This document shows, piece by piece, positions 5,416 to 10,627 of a DNA stretch of 21,097 nucleotides. Under the pieces are notes generated by a model, which saw nothing but the letters and a program-made list of their open reading frames with translations, did no database searches and was not told the origin of the DNA. The position numbers and the translations under genes were made by a program. This stretch comes from a virus. How positions within the stretch are numbered: the stretch's first letter is position 1; each line of letters starts with the position of its first letter. Location of the stretch: the IMG/VR virus record IMGVR_UViG_3300022072_000169, positions 1-21,097 of that record; one strand, given 5' to 3'.

Positions 5416-5860
5416 GTGTGCTGTAGATCGTCTGCCACCAAAGATTAAGCGGCATCTGATTGGCGCCGTGCTTGAGTGGTGGGACGTAGAGCCGATGAGT
5501 ACCAATGGTGGCGATAAGTTGCTGTTTAAGTTCGACTCCAATACAAGCCCGGTTACAGATCTTCTTTTGCGTCGCCATGGTGTTTACGACGCATCGCATA
5601 TCGTTAATGCAATTTTGAATTGGGAGGTGCACATGGAAGTAATCTATGACACGCCCAACAATTCGAAAAAGTCGGCTCACATAGATCACCACTGGTTTAA
5701 GTTTCGCGGAACCATATTTCCAGTAGATGCGCGCTTTAAATCAGAGCGCGAAAACTTCTACATGATGAAGAATTTAGAGCATGAATTGGTGCCTGCGGAT
5801 AATAAAAACAAAGGCTACTACCGCGTGATGAGATTTACAGCAACGGTTATAGGGGTTTGA
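5390..5860 (+). CDS. Hypothetical protein of the early operon
   Basis: A 156-residue protein. The GTG at 5390 has GGAG about 8 nt upstream and overlaps the previous gene by 26 nt. The start reads MNAKARISKCAVDRLPPKIK, then RHLIGAVLEWWDVEP. A later region is rich in His, Asp and aromatic residues (SAHIDHHWFKFRGTIFPVDA) and could include a metal site. No signal peptide or membrane segment is visible. I do not recognise the family. Its place in a row of overlapping genes argues that it is real. Confidence 0.5.
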   Translation: MNAKARISKCAVDRLPPKIKRHLIGAVLEWWDVEPMSTNGGDKLLFKFDSNTSPVTDLLLRRHGVYDASHIVNAILNWEVHMEVIYDTPNNSKKSAHIDHHWFKFRGTIFPVDARFKSERENFYMMKNLEHELVPADNKNKGYYRVMRFTATVIGV

Positions 5861-5861
5861 C

Positions 5862-6089
5862 ATGGCAGACGGCGATTTTAACCCAATGCGCAAGCAGGAT
5901 ATTTCAGTGTACAAGATTGTCATGGCTGCGCTAGTGAAGCATCACGGATCAGTAGGCGCGACGTGTAGAGCGATTGGCATAGGTGTGGGCACTTACAGGG
6001 TGCTAATGGATGAGGGGAATTTGATGCTGGGCACTGCGCGCAAGATCATGGATGGGTATTCAAGAATTCGACAAGAGGGCGCGGCATGA
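5862..6089 (+). CDS. Small helix-turn-helix-like protein, last gene before the cassette block
   Basis: A 75-residue protein beginning 2 nt after the previous stop, with AGGGG upstream. The sequence KHHGSVGATCRAIGIGVGTY, then RVLMDEGNLMLGTARKIMDG, resembles a helix-turn-helix in which VGATCRAIGIGVGTYRVLM holds the turn and recognition helix. It probably binds DNA. It is the last gene of the overlapping early run: its stop shares ATGA with an 11-codon ORF (6086-6121), and the gene after that (6124) is of cassette type. Confidence 0.5.
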   Translation: MADGDFNPMRKQDISVYKIVMAALVKHHGSVGATCRAIGIGVGTYRVLMDEGNLMLGTARKIMDGYSRIRQEGAA

Positions 6090-6123
6090 ATTTTTTAGAC
6101 AACAATAATCAGCAGGTATAAGT

Positions 6124-6336
6124 ATGGAATTAAGCAACTTTAAACTGGAGAAAACTGAAGGTGAGGACGCTACGAATTGGAGGTACTTCTCATCTGTTGA
6201 TGTTACAACAGGCTTTTGGTTTTGGAAGAAAACCGCTAGGCGGGGAATTTGCAGAAACTTTATCGGCTCCTATTTTTTCACTGACACCGGAGAGTACGTG
6301 CCGAGCGATGATGTTGAAAAGTTGGCCAGAGTCTAG
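6124..6336 (+). CDS. Cassette-type hypothetical protein
   Basis: A 70-residue protein; AGCAGG lies upstream of the ATG. The core ATNWRYFSSVDVTTGFWFWK, then KTARRGICRNFIGSYFFTDT and GEYVPSD, resembles in my memory small proteins of chromosomal integron cassettes from environmental Gammaproteobacteria, where a W-R-Y/F...VTTG...W-W/F-KK...IC+ pattern recurs. It has no signal peptide or membrane segment, and its function is unknown. The stop lies 21 nt before the R'' core of an attC-like site, as expected for a cassette gene. Confidence 0.55.
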   Translation: MELSNFKLEKTEGEDATNWRYFSSVDVTTGFWFWKKTARRGICRNFIGSYFFTDTGEYVPSDDVEKLARV

Positions 6337-6357
6337 GTGGCGACGACAGGGAAGGAG

Positions 6358-6443
6358 GCATAACGCCGAGTTAAACGGCGGCGGTACAAAGTAAATTTAA
6401 AACTGGGATGGTCAGGCCGTCCTTTTTGAACGACTTGTTATGC
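6358..6443 (+). other. attC-like site 1
   Basis: R'' GCATAAC (6358-6364) and R' GTTATGC (6437-6443) are perfectly complementary. Inside them, the left arm GAGTTAAACGGCGG pairs with the complement of the right arm, TCGTTCAAAAAGGACGG, leaving unpaired extra bases in one strand (C after GTT, A before CGG), like the extrahelical bases that orient attC. Length is 86 bp, within the usual 55-140 bp range. The ends CATAACGCCGAG and GACTTGTTATGC recur in the site at 9808-9891. Confidence 0.75.
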
Positions 6444-6521
6444 AAATTTAGCCGGTAAAGTGGCGCGCCTGCTAGGTTAATTCTTAAAGCGCCGCACAAC
6501 ACAATTAAGAGATAAAACCTT

Positions 6522-6674
6522 ATGAGTATTGACATGAAAGAAGCGATTGAAGCGTTGAGAGATAAAGCAAAAAATGCCGAAAAATCAGAGGATGCACTCC
6601 GATTTTCTCAGGCGGCAAATAACCTTGCGAACACCAGAGCAGCAATGGTGAATAGTGACAAGCAAGAGAAGTAG
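6522..6674 (+). CDS. 50-residue cassette-borne hypothetical protein
   Basis: The ATG at 6522 starts a 50-residue protein, MSIDMKEAIEALRDKAKNAE, then KSEDALRFSQAANNLANTRA. It is fully helical and amphipathic. The segment DALRFSQAANNLANT resembles short phage and cassette proteins with an A-x-K/R-F/Y-S-Q-A-A-x-N-x-A pattern, often annotated hypothetical. No clear ribosome binding site is seen beyond an A-rich leader (AAGAGATAAAACCTT). The gene lies alone between two attC-like sites, with 79 nt of leader from R', so it forms a single-gene cassette of about 343 bp. Confidence 0.5.
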   Translation: MSIDMKEAIEALRDKAKNAEKSEDALRFSQAANNLANTRAAMVNSDKQEK

Positions 6675-6700
6675 TGATTTCTGCGCCGCCTACACGGGGC

Positions 6701-6786
6701 GCATAACGCCTAGCGCAAATGCGCACAGAACCAACTAGCTATAAACTGATATTTACCATGCGTCATTTTGGCGCGACTTGTTAAGT
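6701..6786 (+). other. attC-like site 2
   Basis: R'' GCATAAC (6701-6707) is followed by the left arm AGCGCAAATGCGCA. The right arm, read as complement, is CGCGCCAAAATGACGCA and pairs with it except for single extra C and A bases. R' is GTTAAGT (6780-6786), an exact fit to the consensus GTTRRRY. Length 86 bp, the same as site 1. R'' and R' differ in their outer bases, as happens after cassette exchange, because recombination occurs between G and TT of R'. Confidence 0.7.
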
Positions 6787-6799
6787 GAGGGCTTACGCA

Positions 6800-7009
6800 A
6801 TGCAGCTAAACGAAGACACACGATTTATTTTAGGCAGACCGAACTTTTGGTGCCACTCAATAGCAAAAAGAATGCGCGAGCTAGGCCACGAAATACCGAA
6901 TAAGGCTGAAGAAGAGCAAGCCAACGTAATTAACTTGATGCTTGAGCACTACGAAAAACACGGAACCAACTGGCGGGCTGAATTTGAAGCCTATTTAAGA
7001 AGCACTTAA
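6800..7009 (+). CDS. Cassette-type hypothetical protein
   Basis: A 69-residue protein; ATG 6800 with GAGGG about 9 nt upstream (a GTG at 6785 is in frame but lies inside the attC core). The sequence NEDTRFILGRPNFWCHSIAK, then RMRELGHEIPNKAEEEQANV and INLMLEHYEKHGTNW, strongly recalls a family common in integron cassettes of environmental bacteria (RFILGRPNF...G+.IP.+.E.EQA.V...ML..Y..HG..W). The fold seems alpha-helical and the function is unknown. The stop codon TAA (7007-7009) is part of the R'' core ACTTAAC of the next site, a typical cassette arrangement. Confidence 0.6.
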   Translation: MQLNEDTRFILGRPNFWCHSIAKRMRELGHEIPNKAEEEQANVINLMLEHYEKHGTNWRAEFEAYLRST

Positions 7010-7138
7010 CAGTTTATTCAACGGGACGGGCCGTAAAACTCCGAAATGATTTTTAGTAAAATCAATGCGTTGTATAAGTTTTCGGAGTTTTACTGGTCGG
7101 GCCGTATATTTACAGTTTTATTTTTTAAAGCGTTAGCC
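7004..7138 (+). other. attC-like site 3 (long, less certain)
   Basis: R'' ACTTAAC (7004-7010) fits RYYYAAC and contains the stop of the preceding gene. R' is GTTAGCC (7132-7138). The interior has a perfect 14-bp inverted repeat, GTAAAACTCCGAAA (7034-7047) with its complement (7080-7093), flanked by GGGCCGT on both sides. At 135 bp it is long, like the longest attC sites. The arms near the cores pair poorly, so a simple hairpin between genes is the alternative. Confidence 0.45.
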
Positions 7139-7178
7139 GGAAGCGCTTAGTTTTTCCGGCAGCAAGTGAGGTAGTTCA

Positions 7179-7559
7179 ATGAAGTTAAGTCGATGTTTGC
7201 TTGGTGGTGTTTTGTTAGCTGCGTTATCCGGTCTGGCGTTCGCCGCCGAGCCAAGCGCGGTAGTGGTTGATAAGTCGATGAATGTGGAAATTGTTGCGCT
7301 TCAGTCGCTGCAGGTTTCCGAGTCGGTGGATTTCTCTGCGCTGGAAGTTGTTAGCCATGAGTTGTCGGGCGAGTCGGTGATTGCTCTGACGACTTACGAT
7401 GGCGCCGTGGTGGCGCTTGCCGTTGAGTCTGAGCGAATGTGTGGCATTGCTGGCGATAAGGCTATGAGCAATAAATCTAATGCATTGAGTGCGACCGCAG
7501 GCCCAACCAATAACGGTAGCGAGGTGAAAAGGTTAGTCGGCAACTTTGCCCAAAGCTAA
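7179..7559 (+). CDS. Small secreted/periplasmic protein, unknown function
   Basis: A 126-residue protein with GAGGT 8 nt before the ATG. MKLSRCLLGGVLLAALSGLA, then FAAEP, is a clear Sec signal peptide with cleavage expected after LAFA-A. The mature part has short repeated Val/Ser-rich segments (SLQVSESVDFSALEVVSHEL), probably beta structure, and a flexible Asn/Ser-rich tail. I recognise no family. It lies right after attC-like site 3 and is closed by a strong terminator (7584-7617), so it can be a one-gene unit. No second attC follows, so I treat it as a possible moron rather than a cassette. Confidence 0.5.
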   Translation: MKLSRCLLGGVLLAALSGLAFAAEPSAVVVDKSMNVEIVALQSLQVSESVDFSALEVVSHELSGESVIALTTYDGAVVALAVESERMCGIAGDKAMSNKSNALSATAGPTNNGSEVKRLVGNFAQS

Positions 7560-7583
7560 AAATGATTAAGTGCTAAACCATTG

Positions 7584-7617
7584 AAAATCCGGCCTTGCGG
7601 GGCCGGATTTTAATAAA
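7584..7617 (+). terminator. Rho-independent terminator
   Basis: A perfect 11-bp stem, AAAATCCGGCC (7584-7594) and GGCCGGATTTT (7601-7611), has a 6-nt loop. The T-run is short on the + strand but the stem is very stable. The complement also has an A/T tail, so it may act in both directions. Confidence 0.75.
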
Positions 7618-7636
7618 AAATATTGAGGGTAGAAAA

Positions 7637-8155
7637 TTGAAAAGTTTTATTGGTACAAAAGCTGTAAATGCAAAACCTATGAATCGCCTTGAATACAATA
7701 ATTTTCGTGGGTGGAAATTGCCGGATGATGAAAACGGCGAGGATGAAGGCTACCTGGTGGAGTATGTGGATGGTGGTGCGGCCAACACAAAAGAGTTTTC
7801 TGGTTATGTTAGTTGGTCGCCTAAGGAGCAGTTTGAGAATGCTTATCGGGCTAGCGGCAGCATGAGCTTTGGCCATGCGCTCACGCTTGCTGAGGCGGGC
7901 GCAAAGATAGCACGACGCGGCTGGAATGGCGCAGGTCAATTTGTGGTTGTAATGGGGGCGCTTTATCTTCCTCCGTTCAACACGCAAGGCACCGACCGTA
8001 AAGTCAATGACAGAACTGCAAAATGGATTGGCGAAGATACTCCGCTGGATTCTCAGCCCTACTTTGCGCTCAAGAATGCGCAAAATAAGTGGCAGCCAGG
8101 CTGGGTCCCCAGTCAAGGTGACTTGTTTGCGAAAGACTGGATGATCGCAGAGTAA
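7637..8155 (+). CDS. gp49/gp66-family and DUF2829 (Tad2-like) fusion, putative anti-Thoeris protein
   Basis: A 172-residue protein. TTG at 7637 is chosen: GAGGG lies 8 nt upstream, and MKSFIGTKAVNAKPMNRLEY is the normal head of this family. Residues 1-75 (IGTKAVNAKPMNR, YNNFRGW, DEGYLVEY, SGYVSWSPKEQFE) match the N4 gp49/Sf6 gp66 family of small phage proteins. Residues about 75-172 (MSFGHALTLAEAGAKIARRG, WNGAGQFVV, PYFALKNAQNKWQPGWVPSQ, GDLFAKDWMI) match DUF2829. Proteins of that family (Tad2) are known to bind and sequester the cyclic ADP-ribose signal of Thoeris defence. The site residues were not checked. Start and stop overlap the next gene as TAATG. Confidence 0.7.
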   Translation: MKSFIGTKAVNAKPMNRLEYNNFRGWKLPDDENGEDEGYLVEYVDGGAANTKEFSGYVSWSPKEQFENAYRASGSMSFGHALTLAEAGAKIARRGWNGAGQFVVVMGALYLPPFNTQGTDRKVNDRTAKWIGEDTPLDSQPYFALKNAQNKWQPGWVPSQGDLFAKDWMIAE

Positions 8156-8511
8156 TGCAGCGCAAGCCAACGCCACAAAGCCGATCAGCCAATGCCGCCG
8201 AAAAGCGGCATATGGGCTGGATTAAGGAGCGGTGCATTTGTGCCGCTTGCAGTAATTCTGCGCCGGTAATCAATCACCACTTTCTCGGCAGTGCGCGAAA
8301 GCTGCCTGCAGGGCTGGAGCGTGTTTTTTGTGGGCACTGGGGTGTGGTTGGCCTGTGTCAGCGCTGCGATGACTTGGTGACGCACGGAAGTCCTAAAAGG
8401 CTCGCCGAGGCGCACGGCCCAGTTTCTGATATGTGGTTTCGGCAAATTGAGGAATTCCCTGAAGAGGTTCCTCTGAATGTAATGGCAGCTATTGCTCGGT
8501 GGGGTAAGTGA
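8155..8511 (+). CDS. Putative zinc/HNH-like nuclease-type phage protein
   Basis: A 118-residue protein beginning in a TAATG overlap. C-x-C-x2-C in RCICAACSNSAPVINHHFLG gives a first cysteine cluster followed by a His-His pair. VVGLCQRCDDLVTHGSPKRL gives C-x2-C-D-x3-TH. The order CxxC...HH...CxxC...H is that of treble-clef HNH or Ref/NinG-like phage nucleases, and it lies directly before RusA in the recombination block. No clear N of an HNH motif is visible, so it may be a zinc-binding structural or DNA-binding protein instead. Stop overlaps the RusA start by 4 nt. Confidence 0.45.
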   Translation: MQRKPTPQSRSANAAEKRHMGWIKERCICAACSNSAPVINHHFLGSARKLPAGLERVFCGHWGVVGLCQRCDDLVTHGSPKRLAEAHGPVSDMWFRQIEEFPEEVPLNVMAAIARWGK

Positions 8512-8876
8512 TGAATTTATTTATTCCGTATATTGCGCCAAGCACCAATGCGATGTACGCAGGGCAGCATTGGAGAAAGCGGGTAAAGCATAAGGCCGAG
8601 GCAATGAGAGCTGTAATTGCTGCGCTATCACCTCCCGGTTATGCGGGCGAATTTTTTTCTGGTCCCGTATGTGTTGAGCTTGAACCACACCTAGGAAAGG
8701 GGCGCAGGGCGTATGACGTTAGTAATTACAGCTACACATATAAGCTGATTGAGGACTGTCTTGTAGAGCGCGGGATTTTAGTGAGCGATTCCGCAACTTT
8801 TGTAAAAGAAATTCGATTTAAATCACCTGTTCGTGCCAGCAACACCGGCCTTATGATTCACTTAATTAGGGGGTAA
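8508..8876 (+). CDS. RusA-like Holliday junction resolvase
   Basis: A 122-residue protein, close to the 120 residues of E. coli RusA, with an ATGA overlap start. The N-terminus MMNLFIPYIAPSTNAMYAGQ, then HWRKRVKHKAEAMRAV, is typical (substrate-binding basic segment). The active-site segment RAYDVSNYSYTYKLIEDCLV, then ERGILVSDSATFVKEIRF, corresponds to the catalytic region of the family. The first Asp and the second-site Asp before L are present, but the usual D-x-D-N reads D-x-S-N, and the usual DD reads SD. It would resolve junctions and branched DNA during late replication and packaging. Activity is uncertain because of these changes. Confidence 0.7.
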   Translation: MMNLFIPYIAPSTNAMYAGQHWRKRVKHKAEAMRAVIAALSPPGYAGEFFSGPVCVELEPHLGKGRRAYDVSNYSYTYKLIEDCLVERGILVSDSATFVKEIRFKSPVRASNTGLMIHLIRG

Positions 8877-8878
8877 TA

Positions 8879-9529
8879 ATGAGATTCGAGACTTCTTCAG
8901 GGGCTGCAATAAGCGCCCGCCAAGCTTGGCATGACGCATTTCACACTGATGTTAATAGTATGGACGCCCGCGACATGGCAAGCGGCATACAGTTCACGGC
9001 GAAGGGTGGCGACAATAAAACAATGAGTCATTGCGACAAGGGCAAGATTCAGCAAGCAGTCCACCTGTTGCGACTAAAGAATTTCGCGGCATGGTCTTGG
9101 GGTATGTGGGCCTACGCCCCCGAAGGAACTGAGAATTCGAATGTAGTAAAAAACGCGCTGCTTGATTATGCGTTTAGCGCAGCAAGAACGGACAAGCTTA
9201 ATCCGTATTTGGTTGCGCGCTGCGGGCATATTGCCTATGTGGCTATGCAGGACGCCGCGGTTGAAGCAAGAACGCAATCGCGCTACAAGCGGCACCATAA
9301 AGAAATGGCGGCAATGCTCCGCTGTAGTGTTGACGATTATCGAAAGGATTGGATGCCGGTGTTTTTCAAGATGAAAGATGCACTGAAGGATTTGGACGGC
9401 GTGGCGTTGCCGCCCATAGGCAATGTGATTTGGGTGATTATTGATAAAAATAGCGGTGATGAATCTGAGCGAGCGAATGCGGTTGTTGATTTACAGCGGA
9501 TGATGCGCAGAATTGAGTGCGCTGACTGA
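8879..9529 (+). CDS. Candidate late antitermination protein, Q-like
   Basis: A 216-residue protein; AGGGGG lies about 7 nt before the ATG. Segments such as LLRLKNFAAWSWGMWAYAPE and YKRHHKEMAAMLRCSVDDYR, then KDWMPVFFKMKDALKDLDGV, suggest a helical DNA-binding protein (the MAAMLRCSVDDYRKDW part resembles a helix-turn-helix). It is the last gene of the rightward recombination block and, apart from the cassettes, directly precedes a terminator and the lysis genes. That is the place of Q in lambda-like phages, and size (Q is about 207) fits. The family call is mainly positional. Confidence 0.45.
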   Translation: MRFETSSGAAISARQAWHDAFHTDVNSMDARDMASGIQFTAKGGDNKTMSHCDKGKIQQAVHLLRLKNFAAWSWGMWAYAPEGTENSNVVKNALLDYAFSAARTDKLNPYLVARCGHIAYVAMQDAAVEARTQSRYKRHHKEMAAMLRCSVDDYRKDWMPVFFKMKDALKDLDGVALPPIGNVIWVIIDKNSGDESERANAVVDLQRMMRRIECAD

Positions 9530-9557
9530 ATTAACTAAAAACTGAGGCCTACCACGC

Positions 9558-9581
9558 ATCCGCTGGAACGCCTTGTTATGA
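9558..9581 (+). other. attC-like remnant 4 (3' arm only)
   Basis: The sequence CCGCTGGAACGCCTTGTTAT is the 3' arm of an attC site ending in R' GTTATGA (9575-9581). The expected 5' arm is not found next to it. A 9-bp complement of CATCCGCTG (9557-9565) lies at 9494-9502 in the end of the Q-like gene, but without an R'' core. This could mean cassette insertion or deletion at this junction, or chance. Confidence 0.45.
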
Positions 9582-9605
9582 CAGACTAACGGAGTGGGAT
9601 TTAGT

Positions 9606-9806
9606 ATGACATTTATTTCTTGGAGATTTATTGGGAAATATAAAAACAATTCACAGGTTTATGAGGGCTTTGAAAGTGAAATGACGACCCACAAAAAACC
9701 ACGCGATCAAGAATGCTTGGAATTACTGACTGATGTAATAAATGCAAGAACCATTGCAATTCATGGGTTTGAAACTGTCAGTTGCACTATTTTGAATATT
9801 TGCTAA
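9606..9806 (+). CDS. Cassette-type hypothetical protein
   Basis: A 66-residue protein from the ATG at 9606 (GGAGTGG upstream; a GTG at 9594 is in frame but overlaps that site). MTFISWRFIGKYKNNSQVYE, then GFESEMTTHKKPRDQECLEL and LTDVINARTIAIHGFETVSC, look like an alpha/beta small protein. No signal peptide. I recognise no function. The stop is 1 nt before the R'' core of the next attC-like site, the usual end of a cassette gene. Confidence 0.55.
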   Translation: MTFISWRFIGKYKNNSQVYEGFESEMTTHKKPRDQECLELLTDVINARTIAIHGFETVSCTILNIC

Positions 9807-9807
9807 G

Positions 9808-9891
9808 TCATAACGCCGAGATTTGCGGCGGCTGGGAGTAAAAGAACTGGGTGGAGATTTACATTCCGTCCGCAACATTGACTTGTTATGC
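9808..9891 (+). other. attC-like site 5
   Basis: R'' TCATAAC (9808-9814) and R' GTTATGC (9885-9891) pair in six of seven bases. The left arm TTTGCGGCGG pairs with the complement of the right arm, GTTGCGGACGG, with a single extra A, an extrahelical base as in attC. Length is 84 bp. The ends CATAACGCCGAG and GACTTGTTATGCAAA are also found at site 1. Confidence 0.75.
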
Positions 9892-9917
9892 AAAAAACTA
9901 CGATGCGGAGACTGGCC

Positions 9918-10127
9918 ATGAAGTTTAAAGACGAAATACACACAAGCACTACTATTAAATTTTCGTTTGTTGATAAGTTGCGTGTTTTGATTGGGTGCAA
10001 AGTTACACTCAATGTAAGTGTAAAAACAGAAAATGTTGTTGGAGCCACAGAAACTGAATCGCGGGTAACCGTTGAAAAGGTATTCAAGAAAGAAACCGAA
10101 TTGGGCGCTTACTCTGCCCAAGCATAA
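9918..10127 (+). CDS. Cassette-type hypothetical protein
   Basis: A 69-residue protein; ATG 9918 has GGAG 8 nt upstream. An in-frame ATG at 9888 lies inside the attC core. The sequence MKFKDEIHTSTTIKFSFVDK, then LRVLIGCKVTLNVSVKTENV and VGATETESRVTVEKVFKKET, is a small beta-rich protein of a type I recall from integron cassettes of environmental bacteria. Function unknown. The stop TAA (10125-10127) lies inside the R'' core GCATAAC of the next site. Confidence 0.6.
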   Translation: MKFKDEIHTSTTIKFSFVDKLRVLIGCKVTLNVSVKTENVVGATETESRVTVEKVFKKETELGAYSAQA

Positions 10128-10231
10128 CACTGTAATACACGTATCGCGCAAAGTCGGGGCTTATAAATCAATAGCTTGCGGAGCAGCAGCACGAAAGCTG
10201 CGAGAAGGCCCAATGAATTAATCAGTTAAAT
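10122..10231 (+). other. attC-like site 6 (degenerate)
   Basis: R'' GCATAAC (10122-10128) is clear and contains the preceding stop. A possible R' GTTAAAT (10225-10231) fits GTTRRRY. Between them, arms pair only partly (CTGTAAT against CTGATTAAT) and there is a small hairpin, GCAGC ACGAAA GCTGC. It is read as a decayed attC or one with an unusual stem. The 10128-10370 stretch contains no gene that I can support. Confidence 0.35.
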
Positions 10232-10316
10232 AAGGCGCGGCTTGTAGTTGCATAAATTAAAGCTACATGCGACCATATTGTCACTTTGGGGCTTTGCGCC
10301 TCGAAACTAATTAACC

Positions 10317-10349
10317 AAACCCGCCTTGAGCAATCTCGGCGGGTTTTTT
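10317..10349 (+). terminator. Rho-independent terminator upstream of the lysis genes
   Basis: Perfect 9-bp stem AAACCCGCC (10317-10325) with GGCGGGTTT (10338-10346), closed further by GAG/CTC within the loop, followed by six T. It ends 20 nt before the holin start. A terminator between Q and the lysis genes is the typical target for a Q-type antiterminator (like lambda tR'). Confidence 0.85.
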
Positions 10350-10369
10350 ATTGCCCAAAGGAAACTCAA

Positions 10370-10624
10370 ATGCAAGAGCCGCACACATCAGCCGCTTCGG
10401 GACCAATCACTTACGGCCTTGGCGCTGTTGCGGCTACAGTGTCGCAAATGAGCGCAAACGAATGGCTAATAATTCTATCCATCGTTGCCGTCCTAGTAAG
10501 AATTTATGTTGATATTACAAATTACCTTGAGCAGCGCGCAGAAAAAAAGGCCAAGCGTGAAGCCGAAAAACTTGAGCGAATTCGACAGCTTAATGATGAA
10601 ATGAATTGCAGAGTTAGCGAGTAG
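10370..10624 (+). CDS. Phage holin (HP1/LydA-like)
   Basis: An 84-residue protein; AAAGGAAA lies just before the ATG. A longer frame upstream crosses the terminator and is rejected. The N-terminus MQEPHTSAASGPITYGLGAV is small and semi-hydrophobic, then EWLIILSIVAVLVRIYVDIT is a clear membrane helix, and the C-terminus YLEQRAEKKAKREAEKLERI is a basic tail, as in holins of the HP1/lysis protein S type. It probably forms the inner-membrane lesions that start lysis or depolarise the membrane to activate the SAR endolysin next to it. It is first in a lysis operon. Confidence 0.75.
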   Translation: MQEPHTSAASGPITYGLGAVAATVSQMSANEWLIILSIVAVLVRIYVDITNYLEQRAEKKAKREAEKLERIRQLNDEMNCRVSE

Positions 10625-10627
10625 CTG

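Larger units (their letters stand above)
6124..7138 (+). mobile_element. Integron-type gene-cassette block A
   Basis: Three small + strand ORFs (6124-6336, 6522-6674, 6800-7009) each end at or shortly before an attC-like site (6358-6443, 6701-6786, 7004-7138). All are in the same direction as phage transcription. No core site or integrase gene is visible on the left side, so the left border (about 6090-6123) is not defined. I infer cassette capture by an integron integrase acting in trans. Confidence 0.65.
9575..10231 (+). mobile_element. Integron-type gene-cassette block B
   Basis: Two small + strand ORFs (9606-9806 and 9918-10127) are separated by a good attC-like site (9808-9891), preceded by an attC 3' arm (9558-9581) and followed by a degenerate site (10122-10231). 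The block sits between the Q-like gene and the lysis genes, in the direction of late transcription. The site at 9808 shares its ends with site 1 in block A, so both blocks came from the same attC type. Confidence 0.65.

Noticed and set aside
6446-6521. Second attC-like half in the leader of the 6522 gene (GGCGC...GCGCC)
   Set aside because: Only a 5-bp inverted repeat is present, with no core of the form AAC or GTT at the right distance.
7610-8176. Long minus-strand open frame opposite the Tad2-like gene
   Set aside because: The + strand product has two recognisable domains and a good start; the antisense product is Cys/Arg/Ile-rich with no domain.
10231-10316. Late promoter (TTGTAG, 16 nt, TACATG near 10241-10268)
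   Set aside because: Poor match at the -10 box and a competing small inverted repeat (TGTAG/CTACA); not enough support to annotate.
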